Shown one piece after another: positions 7,302-14,782 of a stretch of DNA of 64,000 nt (positions are counted from its first letter, which is position 1; every line of letters begins with the position of its first letter). This stretch comes from an uncultured Lachnospiraceae bacterium (GTDB lineage: Bacteria > Bacillota > Clostridia > Lachnospirales > Lachnospiraceae). The DNA lies in NCBI GenBank assembly GCA_910580015.1, contig CAJTVT010000003.1, forward strand, positions 1 to 64,000, read 5' to 3'. The notes beneath the pieces are model-generated. The model did no database searches, had not been told where the DNA came from, and saw only the letters and a list, made by a program, of their open reading frames with translations. The translations under genes and the position numbers were made by a program.

Positions 7302-7957
7302 ATGGAAAAAACGGAAATAGTGAAATATACGATGAAAGATAGTGTTTTCACGAATTTATTTCAGGAAAAGAGATATCTCATACAGCTATACAGGGCTCTT
7401 CACCCAGAAGATGAGCTAAAAGATATTACGATTAAAAATATATTAGTGGATGCGTGCTATAATGATCTTGGATTCATGGTTGGTGATAAAATAATGATTT
7501 TGACAGAGGCGCAAAGTACATGGACAATGAATATCATTATCCGGTCATTGTTGTATCTGGCACAGTCCTATCATGAATATTTTGAACGCAGGAATGATAA
7601 CCTTTATGGCAGTAAAAAAGTAAAGGTTCCGAAGCCAGAATTATACGTGATATTCACCGGAAAAAGAGTAAGTAAGCCAGAATATGTTTCACTTTCAGAA
7701 GAATGTACTCTCGGAATCTCTCTTATACCTGCTTTTACGGCTGATTTTCCGCCAAATGCACACAAATTTAATCAACGTACCATCCAGGTACGCCTCATAA
7801 ATTTGTGCACATCTGACAAAAAATCTTCTCGCAAAATCAGGCACAAAGAGAATCCGAGAGTACATAAGAATATTTTGGAGGAGAAGAATGTGCCATTGAT
7901 GTAAAGGTAAAAATGATATACGACGGGAAGGACAATGATATTATTAGCCAGTATGTG
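7302..7957 (+). pseudogene. Rpn/PD-(D/E)XK family transposase-like gene, interrupted by element A
   Basis: The first 134 codons (7302-7702) read as an Rpn-family nuclease/putative transposase: MKDSVFTNLFQEKRYLIQLY, then the core with KIMILTEAQSTWTMNIIIRS and KPELYVIFTGK. After SLSEE the frame enters element A (7703-7865). Past the element the family sequence resumes as EYFGGEECAIDVKVKMIYDG, but the 163-bp element plus 4-bp duplication shifts the frame. Homology ends near 7957, so the C-terminal half is also lost. The uninterrupted version of the insertion site survives at 12637-12700. Function of the living family is thought to be recombination-promoting DNA cleavage; this copy is dead. Confidence 0.85.
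7703..7865. mobile_element. Palindromic element A, copy 2 (163 bp)
   Basis: The same length as copy 1 and in the opposite orientation, with ends ATGTACTCTCGG and CCGAGAGTACAT (12 bases, perfect inverted repeat). The target duplication AAGA sits at 7699-7702 and 7866-7869. The homologous unoccupied site at 12662-12665 has a single AAGA. This shows the exact boundaries of the element and that it moved as a unit. Confidence 0.92.
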
Positions 7958-8294
7958 ACAGCAGTTTTTCAAACTCTTTCATACTGTCCCAAACATGCAT
8001 AAATACAAGGTTTTCAGTAGATACATATTTTCAAACTGTTTCATACTTTGATATAGTTTGATGACAAAATGTCGTAAAAATGTCGTAAACAAATTACAAG
8101 AGCCTGATACTATTTTTAGAAGATAACTTCTGATTTTCTTTTTTATTCGCTTCAAGAGCAAGCATATATTCTATACTCCAATCAATTCATATCATCCAGC
8201 AAATATATCTCAATTTTAAAGCAAAGATTTATCCACTCAAGGTCAAAATGCCCCTATATCCCCTCTAACATTCAATTTAAACCGTTATCATACA
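7958..8294. other. Gap without recognisable gene
   Basis: AT-rich sequence between the broken Rpn gene and the antirepressor remnant. I see no reading frame, promoter or repeat that I can support. Confidence 0.5.
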
Positions 8295-8422
8295 CCTATC
8301 GAAATCGCTCTTGGCATAGATGCAGACGGCATGACAACCGCAAGGAAACTGTATGAGGGTATGAGTTTTTGGAGCTTGCGAAAGGTCAGTTTTCTAGATG
8401 GGCAAAAACAAATAATAAAATA
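8295..8422 (+). pseudogene. AntA-type phage antirepressor remnant
   Basis: A fragment reads PIEIALGIDADGMTTARKLY, the start of an AntA/antirepressor domain. A tandem 8-base duplication (gtatgagg/gtatgag) then shifts the frame, after which FLELAKGQFSRWAKTN, also typical of the family, continues. There is no start codon and no DNA-binding C-terminal domain. The remnant indicates a decayed prophage or conjugative element in this region. Confidence 0.6.
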
Positions 8423-8725
8423 TGAATTTTAAGCGCGTAAACCGCCCAGAATCTATTTTTAGCACACAGGCATACAATTTAGGGTAAACGATATAAAATG
8501 TGAATATGGGCATTCTGATGCGATTTAAGCTAAGAAATGGGATATAGATAAATATTGTATAATGGGTGCAGCAGTTCTGGATGATAGAATCGGGAGTTAG
8601 CAGATGTCATTGTAAAAAGAATCTCATGATATAAAACTTTTCAACTATATCTTATCACACCTGACCACCGCAGGTGTCAGTATTTAATACTTGTATATAT
8701 TATTTATACTTGTTAGGAGCGTCAA
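8423..8725. other. Gap with a small hairpin only
   Basis: No gene is visible. A short stem ACACCTG/CAGGTGT near 8660-8680 is the only structure. It could end a minus-strand transcript from the XRE gene, but it has no T run. Confidence 0.35.
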
Positions 8726-8813
8726 AATTTGCACGTCCTATATGCAAATTTGGGTTTCTGATGTTGTTGGTATGTAGTTGTATTTCCAGATTTGCATATG
8801 CTATGTGCAAATT
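8726..8813. repeat. Nested inverted repeat downstream of XRE gene
   Basis: Outer arms AATTTGCAC (8726-8734) and GTGCAAATT (8805-8813) enclose inner arms TATGCAAAT (8741-8749) and ATTTGCATA (8790-8798), so each side is itself a small hairpin. It follows the stop of the minus-strand XRE gene and may be its 3' end structure or a degenerate mobile repeat. Confidence 0.5.
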
Positions 8814-8833
8814 ATATAAAAAGTCATTGTTGG

Positions 8834-9052
8834 TTATAACTTTTGGTCATTTTCATTTGGAATGTATTCTGCTATTTCTTCTAATCTGCAACTTAATATT
8901 CTGCATAGGTCATTTAGCGTTGTGGTGTTCATTGGCTTATCTTTGCGTAATTTATCAATCGTTGCACTGGATATATGGTGTTTATTGATTAGCGTATAAG
9001 TCGTTTCAGCAGAGTTTTTCAGTGTTTTCCAGAATGGACTATAACTAATCAT
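8834..9052 (-). CDS. Small Cro/CI-type (XRE) transcription regulator
   Basis: 72 residues forming little more than one helix-turn-helix domain: FWKTLKNSAETTYTLINKHH, then a recognition helix ISSATIDKLRK and NTTTLNDLCRILSC before a short acidic tail. This compact XRE form is common on clostridial conjugative and phage-like elements. It faces the short genes starting near 9168, and the 110-base gap between them holds a plus-strand promoter (9106-9134) that it could repress. Intact and probably functional. Confidence 0.82.
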   Translation of the reverse strand: MISYSPFWKTLKNSAETTYTLINKHHISSATIDKLRKDKPMNTTTLNDLCRILSCRLEEIAEYIPNENDQKL

Positions 9053-9105
9053 ATGCCATGTTCTCCCTTCTCTTTAGATTATCAGCATAAAAAATGGTTA
9101 GATAT

Positions 9106-9134
9106 TTGATAATAGTTACTAAAATGACTATAAT
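9106..9134 (+). promoter_or_regulatory. Promoter facing away from the XRE gene
   Basis: TTGATA (9106-9111), 17 bp, TATAAT (9129-9134), followed by GAGGGAGAAG at 9151-9160 before the short reading frames. Confidence 0.6.
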
Positions 9135-9167
9135 AAAAAAAGAATAATTTGAGGGAGAAGAATATGT

Positions 9168-9260
9168 ATGGAACTAATTCTGATATTGCTTTTAATGGTG
9201 GGAATATGTTTATCAGTTGTAGCATTGTGTGAAAAAAGACAAAAGGAAAAGCTATCATAG
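9168..9260 (+). CDS. Possible 30-residue single-span membrane peptide
   Basis: From the ATG at 9168 the frame gives MELILILLLMVGICLSVVAL followed by a charged tail CEKRQKEKLS. That is one membrane helix with a basic cytoplasmic end, as in small membrane proteins. A ribosome site GGGAG sits about 10 bases upstream. A competing 22-codon frame starts at 9164 and would end overlapping the GTG at 9229, so which frame is used is uncertain. No family is recognised. Confidence 0.35.
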   Translation: MELILILLLMVGICLSVVALCEKRQKEKLS

Positions 9261-9492
9261 TTCTGTTGATAATAATTATGTGCTTTTTGGTAAAGTTATT
9301 ATGGTCGCTATAAGCAATAACGGTGATTCAAAAGAAGAAAAATGTCAAGTCTGTTACAAAACATTTACCAATAAGGATGATGTGCACAGTATCATTATGA
9401 CTAATATGTGTGAAAATTGTTATAGTAATTTCAAATATTCACAGGATTTGAGAGAAGAATTGAAAAAGTATGAAGAAAGGTATGGAGATTAG
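9229..9492 (+). CDS. Small putative zinc-ribbon protein
   Basis: 87 residues from GTG 9229; ATG 9301 is an alternative start giving 63 residues. The only recognisable mark is a pair of CxxC motifs (CQVC near residue 40 and CENC near residue 62), spaced as in small zinc ribbons, followed by a charged helical tail. There is no good ribosome site before either start, so it may be translated by coupling to the upstream short frame. It is part of the small XRE-controlled unit. Function unknown. Confidence 0.45.
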   Translation: MKKDKRKSYHSSVDNNYVLFGKVIMVAISNNGDSKEEKCQVCYKTFTNKDDVHSIIMTNMCENCYSNFKYSQDLREELKKYEERYGD

Positions 9493-9498
9493 TATGTA

Positions 9499-9532
9499 AA
9501 GGCATCTTGCCAGCTTAGGTGTAAGATGTCTT
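9499..9532 (+). terminator. Probable terminator after the zinc-ribbon gene
   Basis: Stem AAGGCATCTTGC / GTAAGATGTCTT with a 10-base loop, followed by GTCTTTTA. Confidence 0.5.
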
Positions 9533-9828
9533 GTCTTTTATGTGCTGAATGTCAAACAGAATGGTATTCAGTTGAAAAATAATCTGGTTTTTGTAATTAT
9601 ACTTTTCGGAAATCAACTTTTCGGGAAATTTCAAAAATCTGTTGAGGAATAGATGCACCCCACAATAGGCAATCCGAAAAGTGAAATCAAATAACTTATA
9701 TAATACGCCCCTATGTCCTTTATTACTGCTACTGATTTATGTTCTGCTGACTGTGAACTGCTATAGAATGTAATAATGATATTTGCTATTTAATCGGCAG
9801 TACAAGCAAGTAGTATCTGTCCAGATTT

Positions 9829-9866
9829 AGTGTGTCAAAAACGAATGTTTTTGGTACACTTTTTTC
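9829..9866 (+). terminator. Intrinsic terminator
   Basis: AGTGT(G)TCAAAAAC, a four-base loop GAAT, then GTTTTTGG(T)ACACT followed by a run of T. No gene lies within 330 bases upstream, so the transcript it ends is unclear. It may be left over from deleted DNA. Confidence 0.6.
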
Positions 9867-9999
9867 TTGCTTTAGCAAATCCCATAGAATCAGCATTCTT
9901 GTTTCTTAAAAATGTGTTAAAAAACGTATCTTAATCTATTGATATTTTGATACAATCCTAAGATCAAACAACAGACCAGATATGAAAGGGGTTTTTAAT

Positions 10000-10593
10000 A
10001 TGAGTGATATTTTAGGATATGCAAGGGTTAGTACAGATGGTCAAAATTTAGACAGACAGATAGATGCTCTTATGGCAGCAGGAGTAAGTAAAAAGCATTT
10101 GTATTTTGAGAAAATGACTGGCACGAAATCAGACAGACCAGAGTTAAACAGGCTGATTGACGATTTAGAAACAGATGATATAGTCGTTATAGCTGATTTA
10201 ACAAGAATATCACGAAGCACAAAAGATTTGCTTGAAATAGCTGATAAAATTAAAAATAAAGGCGCATACATAAAAAGTTTAAAAGATACTTGGCTAGATA
10301 CCACAAGCAACAATCCTTACAATGTTTTTTTATTAACTGTAATGTCTGACTTATCACAGCTTGAGAGGGATTTGATTTCACAACGTACCAAAGAGGGGTT
10401 AGTATCTGCAAAGGCAAGGGGGCGCAATGGCGGCAGACCAAGCAAACAAAATGAGAAGTCAGAAATGGTGATGGCATTATATGACAGCAGTATGAAGATA
10501 GCTGATATAGTGAGAAATACAGAGTTATCCAGAAGAACAGTAAACCGTATTGTTAGGAATCATAGTGACAAAGCAGAAACGATAACAGCATGA
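10000..10593 (+). CDS. Serine recombinase, resolvase/invertase type
   Basis: 197 residues from ATG 10000, with AAAGGGG at good spacing; the upstream ATG at 9982 overlaps that site. The N-terminal catalytic domain has ILGYARVSTDGQNLDRQ with nucleophile Ser11, then DRPELNRL and the DLTRISRS motif. A long helix leads to a C-terminal helix-turn-helix (about 150-190: AKARGRNGGRPSK, IADIVRNTELSRRTVNRIVR). This is the classic 190-residue resolvase/invertase size. It probably resolves or inverts a mobile element, but no matching transposase survives nearby; the neighbours are a toxin gene and repeats. Confidence 0.92.
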   Translation: MSDILGYARVSTDGQNLDRQIDALMAAGVSKKHLYFEKMTGTKSDRPELNRLIDDLETDDIVVIADLTRISRSTKDLLEIADKIKNKGAYIKSLKDTWLDTTSNNPYNVFLLTVMSDLSQLERDLISQRTKEGLVSAKARGRNGGRPSKQNEKSEMVMALYDSSMKIADIVRNTELSRRTVNRIVRNHSDKAETITA

Positions 10594-10657
10594 AATGAGG
10601 CATGATACAAGGATGTTACTGATTGTGGCATCTTTTTGTATGTAATGAAAAATATTG

Positions 10658-10686
10658 TTGTGGAGCATCAAAAGATATGTTATAAT
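10658..10686 (+). promoter_or_regulatory. Toxin promoter
   Basis: TTGTGG (10658-10663), 17 bp, TATAAT (10681-10686). The transcript would start near 10693 with a 55-base leader. Confidence 0.6.
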
Positions 10687-10750
10687 CCCAAAAGAGCAAT
10701 CGTGTTACAGGGTGTGTTGACCTCATTCTAAAAAGAATGGGGGTGATGCT

Positions 10751-10846
10751 ATGAGAAGACCGAACGGTTTCGATTTTAAGGATTTAATGACCTTTGGTAT
10801 ATTCCTTCTGGCATTGCTTACATTCGTATTTACGTTTTGTAAGTAG
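10751..10846 (+). CDS. Type I toxin-like hydrophobic peptide (holin-like toxin family)
   Basis: 31 residues: MRRPNGFDFKDLMTFGIFLL then ALLTFVFTFCK, a basic head and a single membrane helix, matching the small holin-like toxins of type I toxin-antitoxin loci in Firmicutes. Its ribosome site (GGGGGTG) lies in a stem: CCTCATTCT (10721-10729) pairs with AGAATGGGG (10734-10742). The 5' end GTTGACC can also pair with GGTCAAC near the 3' end (10916-10922). Hidden ribosome sites and 5'-3' pairing are standard in this toxin class. A converging promoter at 10955-10983 would make an antisense RNA over its 3' end. Confidence 0.75.
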   Translation: MRRPNGFDFKDLMTFGIFLLALLTFVFTFCK

Positions 10847-10854
10847 CCTTACAT

Positions 10855-10948
10855 AGCAGAAGCCACCCTTGTACTTTGGCTAGTCGATGGGTGGCTATGC
10901 TATCTCATTTAATACGGTCAACCCCTTGTGGGCGGTTGCTCCTTTTAT
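10855..10948 (-). ncRNA. Probable antisense antitoxin RNA
   Basis: Predicted from the minus-strand promoter just upstream. The RNA would start near 10948 and run leftward across a strong stem (AGCCACCC 10861-10868 with GGGTGGCT 10889-10896) toward the toxin's 3' end. The 3' end is estimated and could reach the toxin gene. Convergent antisense over the toxin tail is the arrangement of TxpA/RatA and BsrG-type loci. Confidence 0.55.
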
Positions 10949-10954
10949 GTCTAT

Positions 10955-10983
10955 AATATAGCATATCTTAGATTTGATTGCAA
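10955..10983 (-). promoter_or_regulatory. Antitoxin RNA promoter
   Basis: On the minus strand TTGCAA (10983-10978), 17 bp, TATATT (10960-10955). Stronger than the toxin promoter, as expected for an antitoxin. Confidence 0.65.
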
Positions 10984-11094
10984 GAGTCTTTTTTATTTGT
11001 TCATATGCATATTTATCTTGTGTTGTTCAATTATTTTCATTTTTTTAGCGTTTAACTTTATAAGTTACCAAATCAAAAAATAATTAATTTGCAT

Positions 11095-11123
11095 TTGACA
11101 AATTAGTTTTTATATGGTAAAAT
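11095..11123 (+). promoter_or_regulatory. Strong promoter of a short non-coding transcript
   Basis: TTGACA (11095-11100), exactly 17 bp, TAAAAT (11118-11123). Confidence 0.75.
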
Positions 11124-11129
11124 AACGCA

Positions 11130-11250
11130 AAGAGTTGAAGAGGCGAATAAGTAAAAGTCTTCTCAAAATGGAGAAGCACCCTGTTGAGGGATTGTGCACC
11201 CAAGTAGACTCATTCAAGAACGGTTGTCAAGCGCAGGCAACCGTTTTTTT
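11130..11250 (+). ncRNA. Putative small RNA or leader, about 120 nt
   Basis: A near-consensus promoter is followed after about 120 bases by a textbook terminator: AACGGTTG (11219-11226), an 11-base loop, CAACCGTT (11238-11245) and seven T. No protein of note is encoded. Inside, AGTCTTCTC/GAGAAG and CCCTGTTGAGGG form stems. I compared it by eye with lysine, c-di-GMP, TPP and similar riboswitch consensus and found no match. It could be a stand-alone RNA of the mobile region or the leader of a gene lost to the group II intron that starts just downstream. Confidence 0.5.
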
Positions 11251-11287
11251 GTGCACCTTGCGGCGCACGTTTTTTATGCGCGAAAGT

Positions 11288-12361
11288 CCCTAATCCGCCC
11301 TGGTAGTGGGAAGGATACAGTCAAGACCAAGGGTGTCCTTATTCATAACAAGGATTGTGATCAATGCGATGGGAATCTGAAGAAAGGTGGCGGCAAATTT
11401 CTGGTCTGAAGAACGGAAATCACATAAGGCTATAGTTAAGGATAAGGTTATTATACAAACCAAAGTCCAATAACTTCTCGGAATTAACTATGGTAAATGT
11501 GGCAGAGAGTAACAACGAATGGCGAGAAGTCAGCAGAGGTCATAGTACCATTGTGGTTGCGAATAGGATGAGAAGGACTGAACTTTAGGACATGTGAGTA
11601 AATGAATGGAACCAATGACAGATGTAAGGACAGACAACTTCATAGTGAGGGATATCTGCAAATGGTATCGACGGAATCGAAAGAGTATGTAGAAGTGTCT
11701 GCCTGTCAGAGGATTGCTGAAAACAACCGCATCATCATAGACTTTCAGACGGGCAGACTGTTGGAGTAGATTTTACAACCGGATAATCTGAAAAATGCAT
11801 ATAAGAAAGTAAAGTTGGACAAAGGGACAGGAGGTAAGGAGGGGATAAGTGTAGATGAATTTCTGCTGTTCCTCAGAGATAACCAAAGGCAACTAATCCA
11901 ACAGTTAAAGAATGGGAAATCCAAATGCAATCCAGTCCGAAGAGTAGAGATACCCAAAGAAACCAAAGGAGAAATTTGGAAACTGGAGTACCGACAGTAG
12001 TTGATAGGGTATTTCAATAGGCAGTTACATAGGTACTGTCCCCAATGTATGAGGAACAGTTTTTGAAGAACAGTTTTAATTTTCGACCAAAGAGAGGAGC
12101 GCATGACGCACTGAAACAATATCAGCAGAACGTCAATGATGGATATGTGTATGTCGTAGATATGGATTTAGAAAAATTTTTTGATATGGTATGCCAAAGT
12201 AAATTGACAGAAGTATTATCAAGAATCATAGAGGACGGGAGTGTAATATCGCTGATACACAAATATCTCAATGCAGGGGTTATCAGCGGAGGGATATTTG
12301 AAGAGACAGAAACAGGAATGCTACAAGGCGGACCGATAAAGTCCACTACTTAGTAACATCA
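11288..12361 (+). mobile_element. Truncated group II intron
   Basis: From about 11288 (CCGCCCTGGTAGTGGGAAGG and AGTCAAGACCAAGG) the sequence has the 5' domain features of a bacterial group II intron. It then carries the intron-encoded reverse transcriptase pseudogene and stops abruptly near 12361. Domains V and VI and the last two-thirds of the protein are missing. The 5' boundary is approximate. The right junction joins it directly to the tail of an Rpn-type gene. Confidence 0.7.
11602..12361 (+). pseudogene. Group II intron reverse transcriptase/maturase, truncated and frameshifted
   Basis: Starts MNGTNDRCKDRQLHSEGYLQ, a typical maturase N-terminus. An in-frame TAG follows GRLLE near 11768. 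Family sequence continues in pieces: LKNAYKKVKLDKGTGGKEGI, NPVRRVEIPKETKGE, then after another stop MYEEQFLKNSFNFRPKRGAH, YVYVVDMDLEKFFD and MLQGGP. A one-base insertion after GGP breaks the frame of SPLLSNI, and homology ends there. The catalytic YADD box, maturase and endonuclease domains are absent, so the intron cannot move by itself. Confidence 0.88.
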
Positions 12362-12607
12362 TACGCCTATAGAGAGAAGGAGGTTGTGGACATGATGATG
12401 ACGTTGTTTGATGAAGAACAGGTAATGCGTGCGTATGTGGAAAGTGAGAGAAAAGAAGCAGCGGCGAAAAAAGCAGCGGTGATTTCAGCGATTGAGATGT
12501 GCCAGGAAATAGGGTTACCTGTATCAGAAACCATAAAAAAGGTTGCAGGAAAATATAAACTTGAAGAAAAGGATGCGGAAGCATGGGTTCGGAAATATTG
12601 GAAATAA
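12362..12607 (+). pseudogene. C-terminal fragment of an Rpn-type transposase-like gene
   Basis: The frame reads YREKEVVDMMMTLFDEEQVM and ends with LEEKDAEAWVRKYWK. This is the charged C-terminal tail of Rpn/PD-(D/E)XK family transposase-like proteins. It is fused to the cut end of the group II intron, without the nuclease core. A GTG or ATG near 12386 could in theory start translation, but the piece is best seen as debris. Confidence 0.75.
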
Positions 12608-12636
12608 GAAAGAGATCGTTTGATGGTTTTTATAGT

Positions 12637-12795
12637 AAGACGGAATATGTTTCACTTTCAGAAGAATATTTTGGAAGAGAAGAATGTGCCATTGATGTGA
12701 AGGTAAAATGATATATGATCGGAAGGACAATGACATTATCAGCCAATGTGCTACTCTTACAAAAGTGTATGATGAGCAAGTAAAATTATATGTGC
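12637..12795 (+). pseudogene. Central fragment of an Rpn-type gene carrying the empty site of element A
   Basis: Reads SKTEYVSLSEEYFGREECAI, DVKVK, and after a one-base shift MIYDRKDNDIISQ and LTKVYDEQVKLYVRT. It is nearly identical to the interrupted gene at 7302 but has no element A: CAGAAGAATATTTTGG is continuous, with one AAGA at 12662-12665. It lies after, not before, the C-terminal fragment, so the two pieces come from different gene copies or a rearrangement. Confidence 0.8.
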
Positions 12796-12876
12796 GAACC
12801 AGGGAATCACGTTATTGGCTGATTAATGTAAAGCCTTATTTTGCGTTTAACTACATCCGTTTTCTTATCCTATAAA

Positions 12877-13037
12877 TATTACTCTGGCGGTTAAATATCA
12901 CAGTTTTAACTTGTCTAAATTTCCATCTGCCACGTTGTCATCAATCGTTGTAACTCTCGTTACAGCTCATTGTTCCGCCTTGCAGATGAAAATTTATCCT
13001 GCGTAAAATTTTGCGATATTTAACCGCCGCAGTAATA
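12877..13037. mobile_element. Palindromic element C, copy 2 (161 bp)
   Basis: The same 161-bp length as the copy at 6984, with ends TATTACTCTGGCGGTTAAAT and ATTTAACCGCCGCAGTAATA and the same interior (TTTCCATCTGCCACGTTGTC). It lies about 115 bases before the Big_2 surface-protein gene. Confidence 0.75.
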
Positions 13038-13152
13038 TTGTGATTTTTTGGAAAAAATTGTTGTTTTCTTTTTTAATAATATTATGTATAATAAAGGCAC
13101 ACATAAAATTGTACAAAAGTTATGAAAAATTATGGGAATGGAGAGTGATTTT

Positions 13153-14571
13153 ATGAAGGTTGTCAAAAAAGTATCTATGATGCTCCTCATGTGTCTGTCT
13201 CTGGTCATGATAGTGCCAAGTATCTTGCCAGAAAATCCATATGAGATGACAGTGCAGGCAGCGTCGAAAGTGAAACTTAACAAGAAAACAGCGTATATTT
13301 TAAAGGGTGAAACGGTTAAACTTTCTGTCTCAGGCACGTCGAAGAAAGTGAAATGGTCCACATCCAGCCGCAAGATTGCCACTGTCTCAGGAAACGGTGT
13401 GGTAAAAGGGTTAAAAAGAGGTACAGTAACCATTACTGCAAAAGTAGGTGGAAAAAAATATACTTGTAGGGTAATTGTTGAGGATCCGTCAATCAGCAAG
13501 AAAACAACCACATTGAAGGTTGGAAAGACAATAACCTTGAAAATGCAGAATACGAAACAGAAAGTGACATGGAGCACTTCCAACAGAAAAATTGCGACAG
13601 TTACCCAAAAGGGAGTTGTGAAAGGAATCAAAAAAGGATCGGCTGTGATCACGGCAAAGGTTGGAAAAAAGAAATTTACTTGTAAAGTTACAGTAAAAGA
13701 AGTTACCGTGCCACAGAATGTGATTACATATATTGGAGACAGGGATGTGGATTATGATGCCAGCATCCAGTCGCACCGAATTTTCTTTTCTCTTATATTA
13801 CAAGATCGAGTAACAAGAGTATCTTCCTCTGGTACACTGGTGGTAATGATACGAAATGATGCAGGTGAAATCGTATACAATAAGAATATTAAATTTACGA
13901 AAGATGATTTTGATTACTGGGTTTATGATTACACCGGAGAGGAGGCATTATTATGCTGCATAGAGATTCCATCTTCAGCAATAAATGAAGGAAAAGTTTC
14001 TACTGGTACATTATTTTACCAGGTTGTACTGCCAAATGGTCTGAGTACCACGGAATACAGGGCAGATGTGGATCATCTGCCACAGGGCGATACGACGGCA
14101 GCCAATATGGAAACATTGAAAAACTATATTTTGAAAAATGGAATGCAAAATTCTGATGGTAATTATTTTATCAGATGGCTTCAACCAGCGGATGGCATGG
14201 CACATGGGATTGTTTATGATTCTGCAAATAATGAGTTTACATTTGTTTATACTTCAGATGATGGAGACGTAAAATCAAGTTTGAATATGCATTTGGGTTT
14301 CAATAATGATGGGACGGTTTCAGCCAGATATGTGATATCCATAAAGAGTAGTAGTATAGCGTATATCGCTGAGACAGAATTTGAGATGGAAGATTATGAT
14401 CTTGATCAGTCTGTTCATTTTGATTTAGTCAATGGAACGCCTGGCGTAACAGAATCAAACATCCAAAATTTGTCGAATGCAGAATTAAAGCTAGCATTTA
14501 ATGGATGGGAGTATCTAATGTTAACAGAAGTAAATCTGTTACTCTCGGATATTGGATTTAGTTCCTATTGA
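13153..14571 (+). CDS. Secreted protein with two Big_2 (bacterial Ig-like) domains
   Basis: 472 residues from ATG 13153, preceded by GGAGAG; an upstream in-frame ATG at 13132 has no ribosome site. The signal peptide runs to about residue 38 (cleavage near TVQA-ASK). Two Big_2 repeats follow (about 40-115 and 116-185), each with the family's WSTS.RKIATV...GVVKG...G.VTITAKVG pattern. The remaining 290 residues are acidic and beta-rich and match nothing I know. There is no LPxTG signal, so it is likely secreted or held at the wall through the Ig domains. It is followed by its own terminator. Confidence 0.85.
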   Translation: MKVVKKVSMMLLMCLSLVMIVPSILPENPYEMTVQAASKVKLNKKTAYILKGETVKLSVSGTSKKVKWSTSSRKIATVSGNGVVKGLKRGTVTITAKVGGKKYTCRVIVEDPSISKKTTTLKVGKTITLKMQNTKQKVTWSTSNRKIATVTQKGVVKGIKKGSAVITAKVGKKKFTCKVTVKEVTVPQNVITYIGDRDVDYDASIQSHRIFFSLILQDRVTRVSSSGTLVVMIRNDAGEIVYNKNIKFTKDDFDYWVYDYTGEEALLCCIEIPSSAINEGKVSTGTLFYQVVLPNGLSTTEYRADVDHLPQGDTTAANMETLKNYILKNGMQNSDGNYFIRWLQPADGMAHGIVYDSANNEFTFVYTSDDGDVKSSLNMHLGFNNDGTVSARYVISIKSSSIAYIAETEFEMEDYDLDQSVHFDLVNGTPGVTESNIQNLSNAELKLAFNGWEYLMLTEVNLLLSDIGFSSY

Positions 14572-14592
14572 TATTTGAAAATAAAAAAACGA

Positions 14593-14633
14593 GCACCCCT
14601 CAAGCGATTTCTTGGCTTGGGGGGTTTTTTTGT
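14593..14633 (+). terminator. Intrinsic terminator of the Big_2 gene
   Basis: Stem CACCCCTCAAGC / GGCTTGGGGGG with an 8-base loop and seven T. Confidence 0.9.
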
Positions 14634-14782
14634 GATGCTAACATTTACGGAATCTTTACAACTGAATGAATATTTGCAAAAATGCTGGGAGTTATAATTC
14701 TTAAAAAGAAATGTACTTTCGTTTTGCTTGAAAATCAAATACAAAGAAACTTCGTAAGTACAAAGAAAACAAGGAGGAACGT

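Larger units (their letters stand above)
9493..9999 (+). other. Intergenic stretch with two hairpins before the recombinase
   Basis: No gene. It holds a weak terminator (9499-9532) and a strong one (9829-9866). A repeat GTATC...GATAC lies around 9929-9952, just upstream of the recombinase gene, and could be part of a resolution site. Confidence 0.45.

Noticed and set aside
7695..7904. C-terminal 70 residues of the 7302 frame as part of a real protein
   Set aside because: They are translated from element A and then the wrong frame of the Rpn gene; the true family sequence resumes in another frame.
8674..8988. Plus-strand frame with many Cys and Tyr
   Set aside because: It lies opposite the XRE gene and over the nested palindrome, and has no ribosome site or domain.
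11130..11250. Possible lysine riboswitch because of an AGAGGCG start
   Set aside because: The lysine class needs a much longer multi-helix leader with further conserved boxes, and these are missing.
11194..11409. Open frame of 71 codons rich in Lys and Arg after the small RNA terminator
   Set aside because: It covers the terminator T run and the 5' structural domain of the group II intron and has no ribosome site, so it is chance reading of intron RNA.
13020..13652. Minus-strand hydrophobic frame opposite the Big_2 gene
   Set aside because: It is the mirror of repeated Lys/Val/Thr codons in the Ig-like domains; the plus-strand gene has signal peptide, ribosome site and domain repeats.
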